From Burkholderia sp. 8Y (GTDB lineage: Bacteria; Pseudomonadota; Gammaproteobacteria; Burkholderiales; Burkholderiaceae): 64,000 nt of DNA. The stretch lies in assembly GCF_902506145.1 (NCBI RefSeq), contig NZ_LR733554.1, positions 18,756 through 82,755 of the forward strand, read 5' to 3'. The translations under genes were made by a program, and so were the position numbers. Numbering within the stretch: position 1 is the first letter of the stretch; the number at the start of each line of letters is the position of its first letter. Positions 8,451 through 17,309 of this stretch are shown one piece after another. The notes below the pieces were generated by a model. That model did no database searches, was not told the DNA's origin, and was given only the letters and a program-made list of their open reading frames with translations.

Positions 8451-8681
8451 ATGGTCGCAATAACGCTGGAGTTGAACGATGACGTATATAAAGCGCTGCG
8501 GTCGGTCGTCGCCCGTTGCAACGAGGCGCACCAGAGCAGCGGGGGTCTGGACACCCATGGCAAGCTAGATGCGAAGAAGCTGCTGACAGTTCTTGCGGAA
8601 GACGCCGCGATGACACACAGCCGGCCAGAGTCATGGCAGGCCTGCAAGATGCAGCATTTGCTGGACTCGCACGGCTATTGA
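8451..8681 (+). CDS. small hypothetical protein, 76 aa
   Basis: A 76-residue acidic to neutral protein starting MVAITLELNDDVYKAL, preceded by a good ribosome binding site (AGAGGAGA, 8441-8448) directly before ATG 8451. The N-terminus resembles a small alpha/beta or ribbon-type start, and the end is rich in His, Gln and Cys (WQACKMQHLLDSHGY). I do not recognise a family and see no signal peptide. The strong Shine-Dalgarno is the main support for its being a real gene. It stands alone among debris. Confidence 0.5.
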   Translation: MVAITLELNDDVYKALRSVVARCNEAHQSSGGLDTHGKLDAKKLLTVLAEDAAMTHSRPESWQACKMQHLLDSHGY

Positions 8682-9319
8682 TCGACGTTTGTCGTACCCA
8701 TCGATAAAAGGACGGAGAGTCATGTGAAGCGCGAATCGCGGGGTGCGAATGCGGATTGCGTGAACAAGGGAACGACGACGCCCGCGAGCCCGGGCCTCCC
8801 AAAAAAGCAACGGCAACGCTGCAGCGTCGCCGGCCGTTCACGTCTTATTTTGTCAGCCCACGCGCGAGTTGGTGCTGTAAGCCGGAGCGTACCTTTCGGC
8901 CTGACACGAACATGGCCTTCTGCTTCAAGCGCCTAACCGCCGGTGCGAAAGCACCTATGGAACCAAGTTAGCTGTCGACGAGGAGTCGCCGCCGCCAATT
9001 CGTGCAACGTCGAAGAGATAGACTTTGGCGCACAAGGGCACGCGTAATCGTGCCGGCCGGCTCCAATTTCGCGCCTCGCAGACATAAGCCGTCTCTTCAG
9101 CGCAAGCCGCTCCACCGGTAATGCCGAGCCGCGGAAGAGCGACGTAAACCGGTCCAATTAGACGAAGCTCCACATTAGCGAGGCCTTAAAGCCTTCGCAG
9201 TGGTCTTTCCTCAACGGGGATTCGCTGCGTAGAAGTAAGGGCTTATTCGCGCCGGGCTTCGTCGGCCACTTCAATCACTTGCCGAAGTCTGCCACTTCCG
9301 TGGCAAGGCCACCATAACT
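8682..9319. other. intergenic stretch, no gene recognised
   Basis: About 640 bases with several overlapping short frames on both strands, none with family features or a good ribosome binding site. It probably contains further gene debris, given the neighbours. Confidence 0.4.
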
Positions 9320-9536
9320 CTAATCCGACAGGCGTTTCTGAGCCAGAACGGATTCCGCTCGTCGCAAATTACGCGGGTAGTCCGAATCGACGCTAGATTG
9401 GTAGCCCACCTGCTCGAGCGCGGCTAGCTGTGCGCGCACCTGATCCCGGGTCAACGACCGAACGGTATCCGCGTAAAGACGATACTGGCGTCCCGAGAGC
9501 GGCAGCAAGGAATGAATAGAGAAGTAGTGTTTTCAT
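9320..9536 (-). pseudogene. frameshifted DUF4148 small exported protein
   Basis: The start ATG at 9536 opens a signal peptide, MKTLLLYSFLAAALGTPVSS, but the typical DUF4148 body (LTRDQVRAQLAALEQVGY, then YPRNLRRAESVLAQ) is in another frame ending at 9320. One extra base in the stretch reading TCTTTACGCGGAT on the minus strand would explain the break: without the A or the C the join reads through into ADTVRSLTRDQ. DUF4148 proteins are small secreted Burkholderia proteins of unknown function; an intact one is at 24303. A sequencing error is the alternative explanation. Confidence 0.7.
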
Positions 9537-9679
9537 GTGGCCGTCGCGCTAATTGGCAGGTTTGACAGGTCGATGCCATGAAGTGATTTTATTGGTTAGG
9601 GAGATTAGGGAAAGCCTTAGTGAGGCCCATGGGGCTCTTCCGCGGTTACGGGCGGTTACAGAGCCCCGCGAGAGAAACT

Positions 9680-9694
9680 ATAAGCTTCGCTTAT
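9680..9694. promoter_or_regulatory. LysR-type operator, perfect palindrome
   Basis: ATAAGC-TTC-GCTTAT is a perfect 15-bp palindrome fitting the T-N11-A rule of LysR-type regulators. It ends 123 bp before the first monooxygenase start. An equivalent site at 19623-19637 has the same 25-bp distance to the repeated monooxygenase segment. Confidence 0.65.
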
Positions 9695-9704
9695 GCGTTT
9701 TCCT

Positions 9705-11028
9705 GAAATGCTGGATTGTTTGAGCTCTGCCTGGTCCCGTATAGTTGACTTCAAGTTAAGCGGTTGCCGAGGGAGGTCTGTCCTGGCGACACGAACACAA
9801 TGAATCAGGAGACACGCATGGTCATGAAGTGCCGAATCGCCATCGTCGGAGGAGGACTTGCCGGTGCTGCGACGTTGAACGCGCTGCACACCTTCGGCAT
9901 CGAGGCGGAACTGTTCGAGGCGGCGCCCGCGCTGGGCGAAATCGGTGCCGCGGTGAGTTGCAGCCCGCAAGCGGTTAAGGCGCTGTGGGGCCTGGGTGCA
10001 AAGGGCCGCATCGATGCCGTGGGGCATCGCTCGCCGGGCGAATACACGCGCAACATGCAGTCCGGGGAATTCCTGCAGTTTCGCGATCGCTTCAAGCTGG
10101 CCGAGAAGTGGGGCGCACCTTACTACTCGTTTCATCGCGCGGATCTGCTTGACGCGCTCGCCGCGGGGCTGGATCAGTCGCACATTCATCTTGGACATCG
10201 GCTCGCATGGGTGAACGAGCGTAGCGATGCAGTCGAGCTCGTATTCGAAAACGGCACCCGCGTCGAGGCCGAATATGTGATCGGCGCTGACGGCGTGAAA
10301 TCGGTGCTGCGTCAGGCGCTCTATGGCGACGACAACCCGACCTACACGGGCCAGATGGCGTGGCGTGCGCTGCTCGATGCGAGCATCGTGCCGGACTGGA
10401 TTCTCGAGCCGAGCGGTCAGACCGAATGGGTCGGCCCGGGCGCGCATGTGCGAGCGTACTACATCCGGCAGAAGAAGCTGGTCAATATCGTGACGCAGCA
10501 GGACACGGCCGAGTGGGTCGAAGAGAGCTGGAACAAGCAGGGCGATCCGGACGAAATGCGTGCGAGCTTCGAGAACCCCGAGCCGCGTTTGAAAGAACTG
10601 CTGGGTTTGGTCACGAAGTGCATGAAGTGGGGCCTGTTTGCGCGGCCGATCAATGACAACTGGGGCCGTGGGCGCATTCAGTTGATCGGCGATGCGGCAC
10701 ACGCAATGGTACCCAACGCGGGACAAGGCGCGTGTCAGGCGTTCGAGGACGCGTACATCCTCGGGCGCTGGCTGAGTGCAAGCGCCGATCCGATTCAGGC
10801 GTTCACCGAATTCCGCCGGGTGCGCATCCCGCGCGTGCATGGTGTGCAGCGTCTGTCGCTGGCGAACCTGCGCTTCAAGCACATGAAGGACAGTCAGGCG
10901 CAAAAGGAAGCCATCGTCACGGGCAAGGGCAGCGTGCACGGCACGAACGACTGGCTCTATGGCTTCGATCCGACGACCGACTGGAACAAGACGCCCGTCG
11001 TGGCCGAACAGTATGCCGATGCGCCTGC
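9705..11028 (+). repeat. 1.32-kb near-identical direct repeat, copy 1
   Basis: This segment matches 19648-20971 at a constant offset of 9943 bases. The one difference I see is A9723 versus G19666; the encoded proteins are identical up to the right break. It covers the promoter-proximal region and almost all of the monooxygenase gene. Confidence 0.95.
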
Positions 11029-11074
11029 GGGTCCGGACTCCGCAAAGGACGCATCGCCCGCGACCACCCATTGA
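9818..11074 (+). CDS. FAD-dependent aromatic monooxygenase (salicylate hydroxylase-like), copy 1
   Basis: Single-component group A flavoprotein hydroxylase, expected to use NAD(P)H and O2 to hydroxylate an aromatic acid. The N-terminal Rossmann motif is IVGGGLAGAATLNAL, the mid-chain DG motif GADGVKSVLRQAL and the flavin-binding GD motif LIGDAAHAMVPNAGQGACQAFEDA. I chose ATG 9818 because CAGGAGA precedes it at ideal spacing; ATG 9800 has none. Length is 418 residues, normal for the family. It is the first gene of a long operon, 10 bp before a FAH hydrolase gene. All but its last codons are repeated at 19761-20984; here the C-terminus ends with an extra GPDSAKDASPATTH tail. Substrate unknown: salicylate, hydroxybenzoate or 6-hydroxynicotinate-type acids are all possible. 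Confidence 0.88.
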   Translation: MVMKCRIAIVGGGLAGAATLNALHTFGIEAELFEAAPALGEIGAAVSCSPQAVKALWGLGAKGRIDAVGHRSPGEYTRNMQSGEFLQFRDRFKLAEKWGAPYYSFHRADLLDALAAGLDQSHIHLGHRLAWVNERSDAVELVFENGTRVEAEYVIGADGVKSVLRQALYGDDNPTYTGQMAWRALLDASIVPDWILEPSGQTEWVGPGAHVRAYYIRQKKLVNIVTQQDTAEWVEESWNKQGDPDEMRASFENPEPRLKELLGLVTKCMKWGLFARPINDNWGRGRIQLIGDAAHAMVPNAGQGACQAFEDAYILGRWLSASADPIQAFTEFRRVRIPRVHGVQRLSLANLRFKHMKDSQAQKEAIVTGKGSVHGTNDWLYGFDPTTDWNKTPVVAEQYADAPAGPDSAKDASPATTH

Positions 11075-11084
11075 GAGCATAACG

Positions 11085-11966
11085 ATGAAGATCTGCCGCT
11101 ATAACGAAGGCCTTCCCGGACTCATCGAAGGCGAGAACATCTACCCGCTCGCCGACGCACTGGTCACGGCCGGCGCCACACGTGTCAACGCCACGATGGC
11201 AGAAGTGGTCGATGCCCTCGCGAATCACCCGTCGGCGCGAGATGCAATCGCCGCCGCGCGTCGCGCTCAGGCCGTGCCGCTCGCTCAGGCGAAGATGCTT
11301 GCGCCGATCGACAACCCGCCCGCCATCTGGGCAGGGGCCGCGAACTATCGCTCGCATCAGGCGGAAATGACGGACCGCGTCGGTGCCTACGACCGCTCGC
11401 AATTCTCCGCTGACGACCTGATGGCCGAGGTCTTTCTCAAGCCGTCATCGTCCATCGTCGGGCCTAACGGCACGGTGATCCTGCCGAAGATCGCGAAGCA
11501 CGTGGACTTCGAATGCGAACTGTGCGTCGTCATCGGCCGCACCGCGAAGAACGTATCGGCGGAGCAAGCGCTCGACTACGTGTATGGCTACACGCTGTGC
11601 TGGGACATCAGCATCCGCGATCCTTGGGGCCGGCGTCACAACACGCGAAACATCCGCAAGGGCTTCGATACTTTCTGCGGCGTGGGCCCGTGGTTTGTGA
11701 CGCGCGATGAGATCAGCGAGCCGCAGGACTTGCGCATCAACGTTGAGCAGAATGGCCGCACGGTGATGCAGGCGCACACGAAGGACATGATCAACGGCGT
11801 GCGCGATCTGATCCGGTTCCTCTCGAGCGTCACGACGCTCAAGCCCGGCACGCTCATTACGACGGGAACGCCCGCCGGCGTGTCGCAGCTTTTCGACGGC
11901 GACCGGCTAAGAGGCACGATCGACGGCATCGGGTCGATGGAACTCGACGTCGCTGCCGACAAGTGA
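11085..11966 (+). CDS. fumarylacetoacetate hydrolase (FAH) family protein
   Basis: Mg or Mn-dependent enzyme of the FAH fold, which cleaves C-C bonds in acylpyruvates (fumarylpyruvate, maleylpyruvate) or isomerises and decarboxylates ring-fission products. Of its 293 residues, the first 70 form the N-terminal cap. Metal ligands are visible as Glu143 and Glu145 in HVDFECEL and Asp174 in CWDISIRD; TTGTPAGVSQLFDGD is the usual C-terminal loop. ATG 11085 lies 10 bases after the monooxygenase stop, and the longer upstream frame is only a shadow of that gene. In this operon it probably acts after the extradiol dioxygenase. Exact reaction unknown. Confidence 0.87.
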   Translation: MKICRYNEGLPGLIEGENIYPLADALVTAGATRVNATMAEVVDALANHPSARDAIAAARRAQAVPLAQAKMLAPIDNPPAIWAGAANYRSHQAEMTDRVGAYDRSQFSADDLMAEVFLKPSSSIVGPNGTVILPKIAKHVDFECELCVVIGRTAKNVSAEQALDYVYGYTLCWDISIRDPWGRRHNTRNIRKGFDTFCGVGPWFVTRDEISEPQDLRINVEQNGRTVMQAHTKDMINGVRDLIRFLSSVTTLKPGTLITTGTPAGVSQLFDGDRLRGTIDGIGSMELDVAADK

Positions 11967-11999
11967 TCGCCCCGCATCTCGACACATAACGGATAACCC

Positions 12000-12797
12000 A
12001 TGCTTCTGCCGCTGAATCAACGCACCATCAGCTACGACATCGTCGGTACCGAGACCGGTCCTGTGGTCGTGTTCTCGCATTCGCTCGCCGCCGATCTGGG
12101 TCTTTGGGCGGAGCAGGTGCCCGCGCTGCTCGCCGCTGGGTATCGCGTGCTGCGCACGGACCTGCGCGGACACGGCGGCAGTACGCCGACGCCTGCGCCG
12201 TACACCATCGATCTGCTGGCCGACGACGTCATCGACGTGCTCGACGCGTTGCGTATCGAACGCGCGCATTTCGTCGGCCTGTCTATCGGCGGAATGATCG
12301 GACAGTCGCTGGGCTTGCGTCATGCGTCGCGGTTCAAATCGCTGATGCTGTGCGATACGCAGTCGGAATCGCCGCCCGATGCTGCGACATTCTGGGGACC
12401 GATGATCGAGTCGATCACGCAGGCAAATTCGCTGGAACCTATCGCTGACCGCACCATGCAGCGTTGGCTGACCGAGGACTACAAGCGAGCGCATCCGGTG
12501 CGCTGGAAGCAGATTCGCGATACGGTCGCCGGTTGTACGCCGACGGGTTACATCGGTTGTGCGGGCGCCATCGGCAACTTCAATTTCACCGACCGCCTAA
12601 GCACCGTGAAGACGCCGGTGCTGGTCGCATGCGGTACGCAGGACCCGCGCGCGACGCCGGCCGAGAGCCGTCGAATTGCGAGCCTCTTTGCGAATGGAAA
12701 CTACGCCGAGTTCGAGGGCGCAAAGCACGTGCCGAACGTCGAACAGCCGGAGAAGTTCAACAGCGTGCTGCTGCAGTGGCTCCCAGCGCACGCATGA
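12000..12797 (+). CDS. alpha/beta hydrolase, 3-oxoadipate enol-lactonase-like
   Basis: Cytosolic alpha/beta-hydrolase of 265 residues. The nucleophile elbow GLSIGG gives Ser95, GTQDPRATP gives Asp215 and AKHVPNVEQP gives His243; the oxyanion region HSLAADLGLW and the DLRGHGGS strand match PcaD-type lactonases and meta-cleavage hydrolases. In the operon it follows a FAH hydrolase and precedes a class II aldolase, so it probably hydrolyses a ring-fission product or lactone (inference). There is a 33-base gap after the previous stop. No signal peptide. PcaD proper usually sits with other pca genes, which are absent here. Confidence 0.85.
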   Translation: MLLPLNQRTISYDIVGTETGPVVVFSHSLAADLGLWAEQVPALLAAGYRVLRTDLRGHGGSTPTPAPYTIDLLADDVIDVLDALRIERAHFVGLSIGGMIGQSLGLRHASRFKSLMLCDTQSESPPDAATFWGPMIESITQANSLEPIADRTMQRWLTEDYKRAHPVRWKQIRDTVAGCTPTGYIGCAGAIGNFNFTDRLSTVKTPVLVACGTQDPRATPAESRRIASLFANGNYAEFEGAKHVPNVEQPEKFNSVLLQWLPAHA

Positions 12798-12807
12798 GGG
12801 CAGAGTC

Positions 12808-13497
12808 ATGAGCGAACTGATGACGAAGACACTGAAGGCGTGGCGGTTTCTATATCGCCGCGGCTTTATTGAGGGCTTCGGTCATATCAGCGTGCGACTG
12901 CCGAACCAGCGCTTCATGATTACGCGCCATTCGCTCGGTATGAACGCGACGCCCGAAGACTTCGTGGTCATGGACTTCGAAGGACGCAAGCTGGAGGGCG
13001 CGGGTGATCCGCCGGGCGAGTATCCGATCCACCTCGAAGTTCTGGCTGCGCGACCCGACGTGAATTCGGTCATTCACTATCACGGCATGTATTCGACGTC
13101 GTTCACGACGAGCGGTCAGCGGCTGCGCCCCATCCACCTAATGGGCACGCTGTTTCACGACGGTATTCCGGTCTATCACGACCCGCGTCTCGTGAGTGAT
13201 CGCAAGCGCGGCGCGACGCTGGCGCAGGCGCTCGGGTCTCACCGCGCGGTGTTGATGTGCGCACACGGGGCAACGATTACAGGCGCGAGTGTGGAAGAGG
13301 CGGTCGCTAGTGCGTTCCTCTTCGAAGAGAATGCGCATCGCGCCTGCATCAGCGCGACGCTCGGCACGCCGCAATGGATCGATGACGAAACCGCTGCCGA
13401 CGCTGGCGCCGAGTTGATCCAGACACGCGGTCCGTTCCGCCGCGTGTGGGCGCTCGTCGAAGCAGAGGACGAGGACGAGCAAAAGCGCAAGGGCTGA
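12808..13497 (+). CDS. class II aldolase/adducin family protein
   Basis: Zinc enzyme of the L-fuculose-phosphate aldolase fold, 229 residues. The metal-binding histidines are His90 and His92 in IHYHGMYS and His153 in CAHGATITG, with the acid Glu71 in PPGEYPIH. Members are sugar-phosphate aldolases, but some act as aromatic decarboxylases (from memory, the 3,4-dihydroxyphthalate decarboxylase of Arthrobacter belongs here), which would fit this operon. ATG 12808 comes 10 bases after the hydrolase stop. The C-terminus is very acidic then basic (EAEDEDEQKRKG). A second, exported family member is encoded at 15294. Confidence 0.82.
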   Translation: MSELMTKTLKAWRFLYRRGFIEGFGHISVRLPNQRFMITRHSLGMNATPEDFVVMDFEGRKLEGAGDPPGEYPIHLEVLAARPDVNSVIHYHGMYSTSFTTSGQRLRPIHLMGTLFHDGIPVYHDPRLVSDRKRGATLAQALGSHRAVLMCAHGATITGASVEEAVASAFLFEENAHRACISATLGTPQWIDDETAADAGAELIQTRGPFRRVWALVEAEDEDEQKRKG

Positions 13498-13560
13498 TTT
13501 CATCAGGTAGTGGTTGCCCAAACGCTTATCGTCAACAAACATGTTTAATAGTACTAAATC

Positions 13561-14394
13561 ATGAGTGACAAGGCCGATTCCTTTTGTGTCATGACCTCCG
13601 GGGTCTTTACCTCTGCGTATCTCGCGCTGGTTCCTCTTCTGGAAGCCATGACGGGCAAACGGATCATGACGTTGACGACCTCGATCGGCACGGGCGAGAC
13701 CTCGATCCCGTGCCGCCTCGCGCGCTCGGAGCCCGTCGACCTGGTGATCGTGGCGGAACCGAACATGCAGCGTTTCGTGCAGCAAGGCTACATCCTCGCG
13801 GATACTCGCACGCTGATTGCGAAGTCATCGGTGGCGATTGCCGTCCGTGAAGGAGAGCCGCCGCCCGATGCGAGCTGCGCGGACGCGCTCAGACGCACGC
13901 TTCTTCGGGCCAGGACCATTGCCTACTCCGCAAGCGAGAGCGGTAAGTATCTCACTACGCAGTTGTATCAGCGTCTTGGCATTCATGAGCAGTGCTTACC
14001 GAAAAGCGTGTTCGTCGGGAACGGTGAGCGAACCGGCGCGGTCGTCGCACGAGGCGAAGCGGATATTGCCTTCCAGCAGATCAGCGAGCTTCGGCCGGTG
14101 AAGGGTATCGCGCATATCACACCGATCCCGCCGGAGTTGCAAGCCACTGTGTGGGTCGCTGCGGGCGTGCCCGTTTGGAGCCGGAACGTCGAGTTGGCGC
14201 GCTCGGTAGTCCGGTTTCTTTCATCGGCCGATGCAGCGGCGGCAATAGAACAAAGCGGCCTCGAACTCATTGAAGGCGTGCCGGATGCGGTGCCATACTC
14301 GAGTCCTGAGGCGGCAATCGCGCCGGCGGAAGCCGTCAACGTCGACCTTGCGGTGGACATGACGACTTCTATCCCGAAGCCGGCGGTACTTTAA
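13561..14394 (+). CDS. ModA-like substrate-binding-fold protein without signal peptide
   Basis: A 277-residue protein of the type 2 periplasmic binding fold (molybdate ModA-like, COG0725). It reads MTSGVFTSAYLALVPLLEA near the start, then PVDLVIVAEPNMQRFVQQGYI, TIAYSASESGKYLTTQLYQRLGI and GEADIAFQQISEL. The chain starts straight into the mature domain: there is no signal peptide, unlike its paralogue at 23412, which aligns along its length and has one. No ABC permease or ATPase is nearby. It may therefore be a cytosolic sensor or enzyme; that is inference. It sits 63 bp after the aldolase gene and 18 bp before the extradiol dioxygenase gene, inside operon 1. Upstream of ATG 13561 I see only a weak ribosome binding site. 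Confidence 0.78.
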   Translation: MSDKADSFCVMTSGVFTSAYLALVPLLEAMTGKRIMTLTTSIGTGETSIPCRLARSEPVDLVIVAEPNMQRFVQQGYILADTRTLIAKSSVAIAVREGEPPPDASCADALRRTLLRARTIAYSASESGKYLTTQLYQRLGIHEQCLPKSVFVGNGERTGAVVARGEADIAFQQISELRPVKGIAHITPIPPELQATVWVAAGVPVWSRNVELARSVVRFLSSADAAAAIEQSGLELIEGVPDAVPYSSPEAAIAPAEAVNVDLAVDMTTSIPKPAVL

Positions 14395-14412
14395 TTCATT
14401 CGGAGACACAGC

Positions 14413-15297
14413 ATGCATTTGCGCAGCGTTGAACTGGAGATGCCGGATCGCGCGACGGCGATCGATTTTCTCAAGAGCCCGTGGGGCATGACGGAAGTCG
14501 GCACGCGTGGCGATACGACTTATCTTCGCGGCACGGCGGGCCAGCACTACTCGGTCGCAATCATCGAGCGGCCGGCGCGCGCGTTACGGTCCGCCACCAT
14601 CGTCGGCACCCGTGATGAGATCGAAACCGTGTACGAACGAGCCGGGAAGGCAGGCTTGCGACGCGGCCCGTGGATCGAGGAATTCGACGAGCCCGGTCAC
14701 GGTACCGGCTTTTACGTCGCGGGACTCGAGGGCGAGCCGTTCCGCTTCGTCGCCGAGGCCGAGCCCGCACCGGCGGCGCTTTCCAACGAGCGCGCGAATC
14801 CCATCCGCATTGCGCACGTGGTGTTCAATACTCCCGACCGGGCTGCGGCATCGCGCACGCTTACCGAGGTCTTCGGCTTCAAATTAAGCGACAGCACGCG
14901 TTTCATGGACTTCCTGCGTTGCGACGACCTGCATCATGTGATCGCGTACGCAGACTCGAAGCAGCCTACGCTCAATCACATCGCCTTCGAAATGAAAGAT
15001 ACGGATGCCGTGCTGCGCGGCATGGGACGACTCAGGGATGCGGGATGTGGCACCGTATGGGGCCCGGGTCGTCACGGTCCCGGAGACAACGTATTCGCCT
15101 ATTTCGTGGGGCCGTTCGGCGCGTGCATCGAATACACCGCTGAAATCATGCGCGTTGACGACGACTACTTGACGGGGACGCCGGACACCTGGCAGTTCCC
15201 CAACGGTCGCAATGATCAGTGGGGCATCTTCAGTCGCGACGTCGAGGCACTGGCTGCGTCGGGCGATACGTTTCCTTACGCGCCCGTCGCGGCATGA
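14413..15297 (+). CDS. two-domain VOC protein, type I extradiol ring-cleavage dioxygenase-like
   Basis: Probable Fe(II)-dependent dioxygenase opening a catecholic ring next to the diol. The 294 residues form two VOC modules. The second carries the 2-His-1-carboxylate facial triad: His135 (RIAHVVF), His189 (LNHIAFE) and Glu240 (GACIEYTAE). GPGRHGPGDNVFAYF is the family pattern before the last ligand, with His221 and Tyr230 or Tyr241 as second-sphere candidates, plus a HH pair at 174-175. This is the probable ring-opening step of the operon, after the monooxygenase. The stop overlaps the next start (ATGA), so translation is coupled. A glyoxalase with unrelated chemistry is the alternative, but the triad spacing favours a dioxygenase. 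Confidence 0.78.
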   Translation: MHLRSVELEMPDRATAIDFLKSPWGMTEVGTRGDTTYLRGTAGQHYSVAIIERPARALRSATIVGTRDEIETVYERAGKAGLRRGPWIEEFDEPGHGTGFYVAGLEGEPFRFVAEAEPAPAALSNERANPIRIAHVVFNTPDRAAASRTLTEVFGFKLSDSTRFMDFLRCDDLHHVIAYADSKQPTLNHIAFEMKDTDAVLRGMGRLRDAGCGTVWGPGRHGPGDNVFAYFVGPFGACIEYTAEIMRVDDDYLTGTPDTWQFPNGRNDQWGIFSRDVEALAASGDTFPYAPVAA

Positions 15298-16103
15298 ACG
15301 CTCGCTTGCTCGCAGGAGTCGCGCTTATGCTGACCGCCGCCCACGCCGTCTCACAGGACCGAGACCCGGATGACGCCCGCATTGCGGACGTCGTCACTGC
15401 GAGTCACATTCTGGCGAACGAAGGCATTCTCGACAGCTTCGGACACATCAGCACGCGTTCCGCGAAGGACCCGAATCATATGTTCATGCCGCGCGCGATG
15501 GCGCCGGCGCTCGTCTCGCGCGCGGATATCGTCGAAGTGGATATCAGGAATGACTGTAGCGCGGTGGTTTCGAATGCGCCACGGTTGAATGGCGAACGTT
15601 TCATCCACTGCCGCGTCTATGCAGCGAATCCCGACTTGCAGTCGGTCATTCACTCGCATGATCTCGCGGTGATTCCTTTTGGTATCGCTAACGTGCCGCT
15701 GCGTCCCGTGGTAGCGCAGGCCGGTTTCCTGCCGCCCGAGACGCCTCTGTTCGAAGTCCGCGATGCTTATCCGCCCGATGCGACGAAGCGTGGCGTGCAG
15801 GTGACGAACGCGCGGCTCGGAGATGCGCTTGCGAGCAAGCTCGGCAAGAACCCGGTGATATTGATGGCACGTCACGGCGAGACCGTGGTGGGCACATCGG
15901 TGCGCGAAGCGACCGTGCGCGCGCTCTACATTCATATCGACGCAGAGGCACAGTTGGCGGGCATGCAACTCAACCCGGACATCACGCCGCTCGACGGGCC
16001 GGAACTCGCCGTCAACGCGACAGAGAACTTCGACAGTGACCGGCCGTGGCAAAACTACCTGTCGCGTCTTCATCGAGGGCAACAGGAACAGCAGGTCCAT
16101 TGA
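15294..16103 (+). CDS. class II aldolase-like protein with N-terminal signal peptide
   Basis: Class II aldolase/adducin fold, 269 residues. The zinc histidines are His120 and His122 (VIHSHDLAV) and His194 (MARHGETVVG), with the acid Glu101 (LNGERFIHC). Unlike its operon partner at 12808, the chain begins MNARLLAGVALMLTAAHAVS-QD, a clean Sec signal peptide, so the mature enzyme should be periplasmic. The start overlaps the dioxygenase stop by four bases, and a longer upstream frame (15219) is a shadow of that gene. Periplasmic class II aldolases are rare as far as I know; exported relatives do occur next to aromatic clusters. The substrate is unknown and sugar phosphates are unlikely in the periplasm. 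Confidence 0.8.
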   Translation: MNARLLAGVALMLTAAHAVSQDRDPDDARIADVVTASHILANEGILDSFGHISTRSAKDPNHMFMPRAMAPALVSRADIVEVDIRNDCSAVVSNAPRLNGERFIHCRVYAANPDLQSVIHSHDLAVIPFGIANVPLRPVVAQAGFLPPETPLFEVRDAYPPDATKRGVQVTNARLGDALASKLGKNPVILMARHGETVVGTSVREATVRALYIHIDAEAQLAGMQLNPDITPLDGPELAVNATENFDSDRPWQNYLSRLHRGQQEQQVH

Positions 16104-16118
16104 ACAAAGGCATTTGCG

Positions 16119-17309
16119 ATGACTACGACCGCACCTCAAATCAAAGTTCCCGCCACCTATATGCGCGGCGGCACGAGCAAAGGCACGTTCTTCCGCCTCA
16201 ATGACCTGCCTGCATCATGCCAGCAAGCAGGGCTGGCTCGTGACCGCTTCATGTTGCGCGTAGTGGGTAGCCCCGATCCCTACGGCAAGCAGATAGACGG
16301 CATGGGAGGCGCTTCGTCCAGCACGAGCAAATGCGTGATCCTTGCGAAGAGCGCGCGGCCGGACTATGACGTCGACTACTACTTCGGGCAGGTTGCAATC
16401 GACGCCGCGCTCGTCGACTGGTCGGGCAACTGCGGCAACCTCTCGGCAGCCGTCGGCGCGTTCGCGCTGCATGCCGGGTTTGTCGACGCCGCCCGCGTGC
16501 CGCAAAACGGCGTGTGTGTCGTGCGCATCTGGCAGGCGAACATCAGCAAGACGATCATCGCGCATGTGCCCGTGACGGATGGTCAGGTGCAGGAGACGGG
16601 CGACTTCGAACTGGACGGCGTCACCTTTCCCGCTGCCGAGATCATGCTCGAATTCATGGATCCTGCCGACGAAGGCGAGGACGGCGGCGCGATGTTTCCC
16701 ACGGGCAACGTGGTGGACGATCTCGACGTACCCGGCCTCGGCACGCTTAAAGCGACGATGATCAACTCCGGCATCCCGACCATCTTCGTCAACGCCAGCG
16801 ACATCGGTTTGATGGGTACTGAGTTGCAAGACGACATCAACGGCGATGTCTCGCGTCTCGCGCAGTTCGAAGTCATCCGCATTGCGGGCGCGCTTCGCAT
16901 GGGGCTCATCAAGACGCCCGAGGAGGCGGCGAAGCGTCAGCATACGCCCAAGATCGCGTTCGTCGCGCCGGCGGCGGATTACATCGCATCGAGCGGAAAG
17001 GCCGTTCGCGCAGGCGAATTCGATCTGCTGGTGCGCGCGGTGTCGATGGGCAAGCTGCACCACGCGATGATGGGCACGGCGTCCGTCGCGATTGCGACTG
17101 CCGCGGCCGTGCCCGGTACGCTCGTCAATCTCGTGGCGGGCGGCGGCATGCGTGAGGCGGTGCGTTTCGGGCATCCGTCGGGCACCTTGCGTGTTGGTGC
17201 GCAGGCCGAGCGGGTGAACGGTCAGTGGACGGTGAACAAGGCCGCGATGAGTCGCAGCGCGCGCATCCTCATGGAAGGCTTCGTTCGGGTGCCAGGCGAC
17301 AGCTTCTGA
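16119..17309 (+). CDS. PrpF family isomerase (methylaconitate isomerase/4-oxalomesaconate tautomerase-like)
   Basis: Cofactor-independent isomerase of the diaminopimelate-epimerase fold, 396 residues. It moves a proton across an unsaturated tricarboxylate. Family hallmarks are MRGGTSKGTFF near the start, GMGGASSSTSKC with Lys71, and SGNCGNLSAA with Cys105, which match the catalytic Lys and Cys of PrpF. Relatives include PrpF (2-methylaconitate), GalD (4-oxalomesaconate tautomerase of gallate degradation) and methylitaconate isomerase. Given the tannases in the window, a GalD-like role is attractive but unproven. Last catabolic gene of operon 1, 15 bases after the exported aldolase. The porin gene follows after 186 bases. 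Confidence 0.87.
   Translation: MTTTAPQIKVPATYMRGGTSKGTFFRLNDLPASCQQAGLARDRFMLRVVGSPDPYGKQIDGMGGASSSTSKCVILAKSARPDYDVDYYFGQVAIDAALVDWSGNCGNLSAAVGAFALHAGFVDAARVPQNGVCVVRIWQANISKTIIAHVPVTDGQVQETGDFELDGVTFPAAEIMLEFMDPADEGEDGGAMFPTGNVVDDLDVPGLGTLKATMINSGIPTIFVNASDIGLMGTELQDDINGDVSRLAQFEVIRIAGALRMGLIKTPEEAAKRQHTPKIAFVAPAADYIASSGKAVRAGEFDLLVRAVSMGKLHHAMMGTASVAIATAAAVPGTLVNLVAGGGMREAVRFGHPSGTLRVGAQAERVNGQWTVNKAAMSRSARILMEGFVRVPGDSF

Noticed and set aside
9656..11080. 474-aa minus-strand frame, repeated at 19593-20882
   Set aside because: It is antisense to the monooxygenase copies. The His/Arg-rich text has no family features and is a GC-rich shadow frame.
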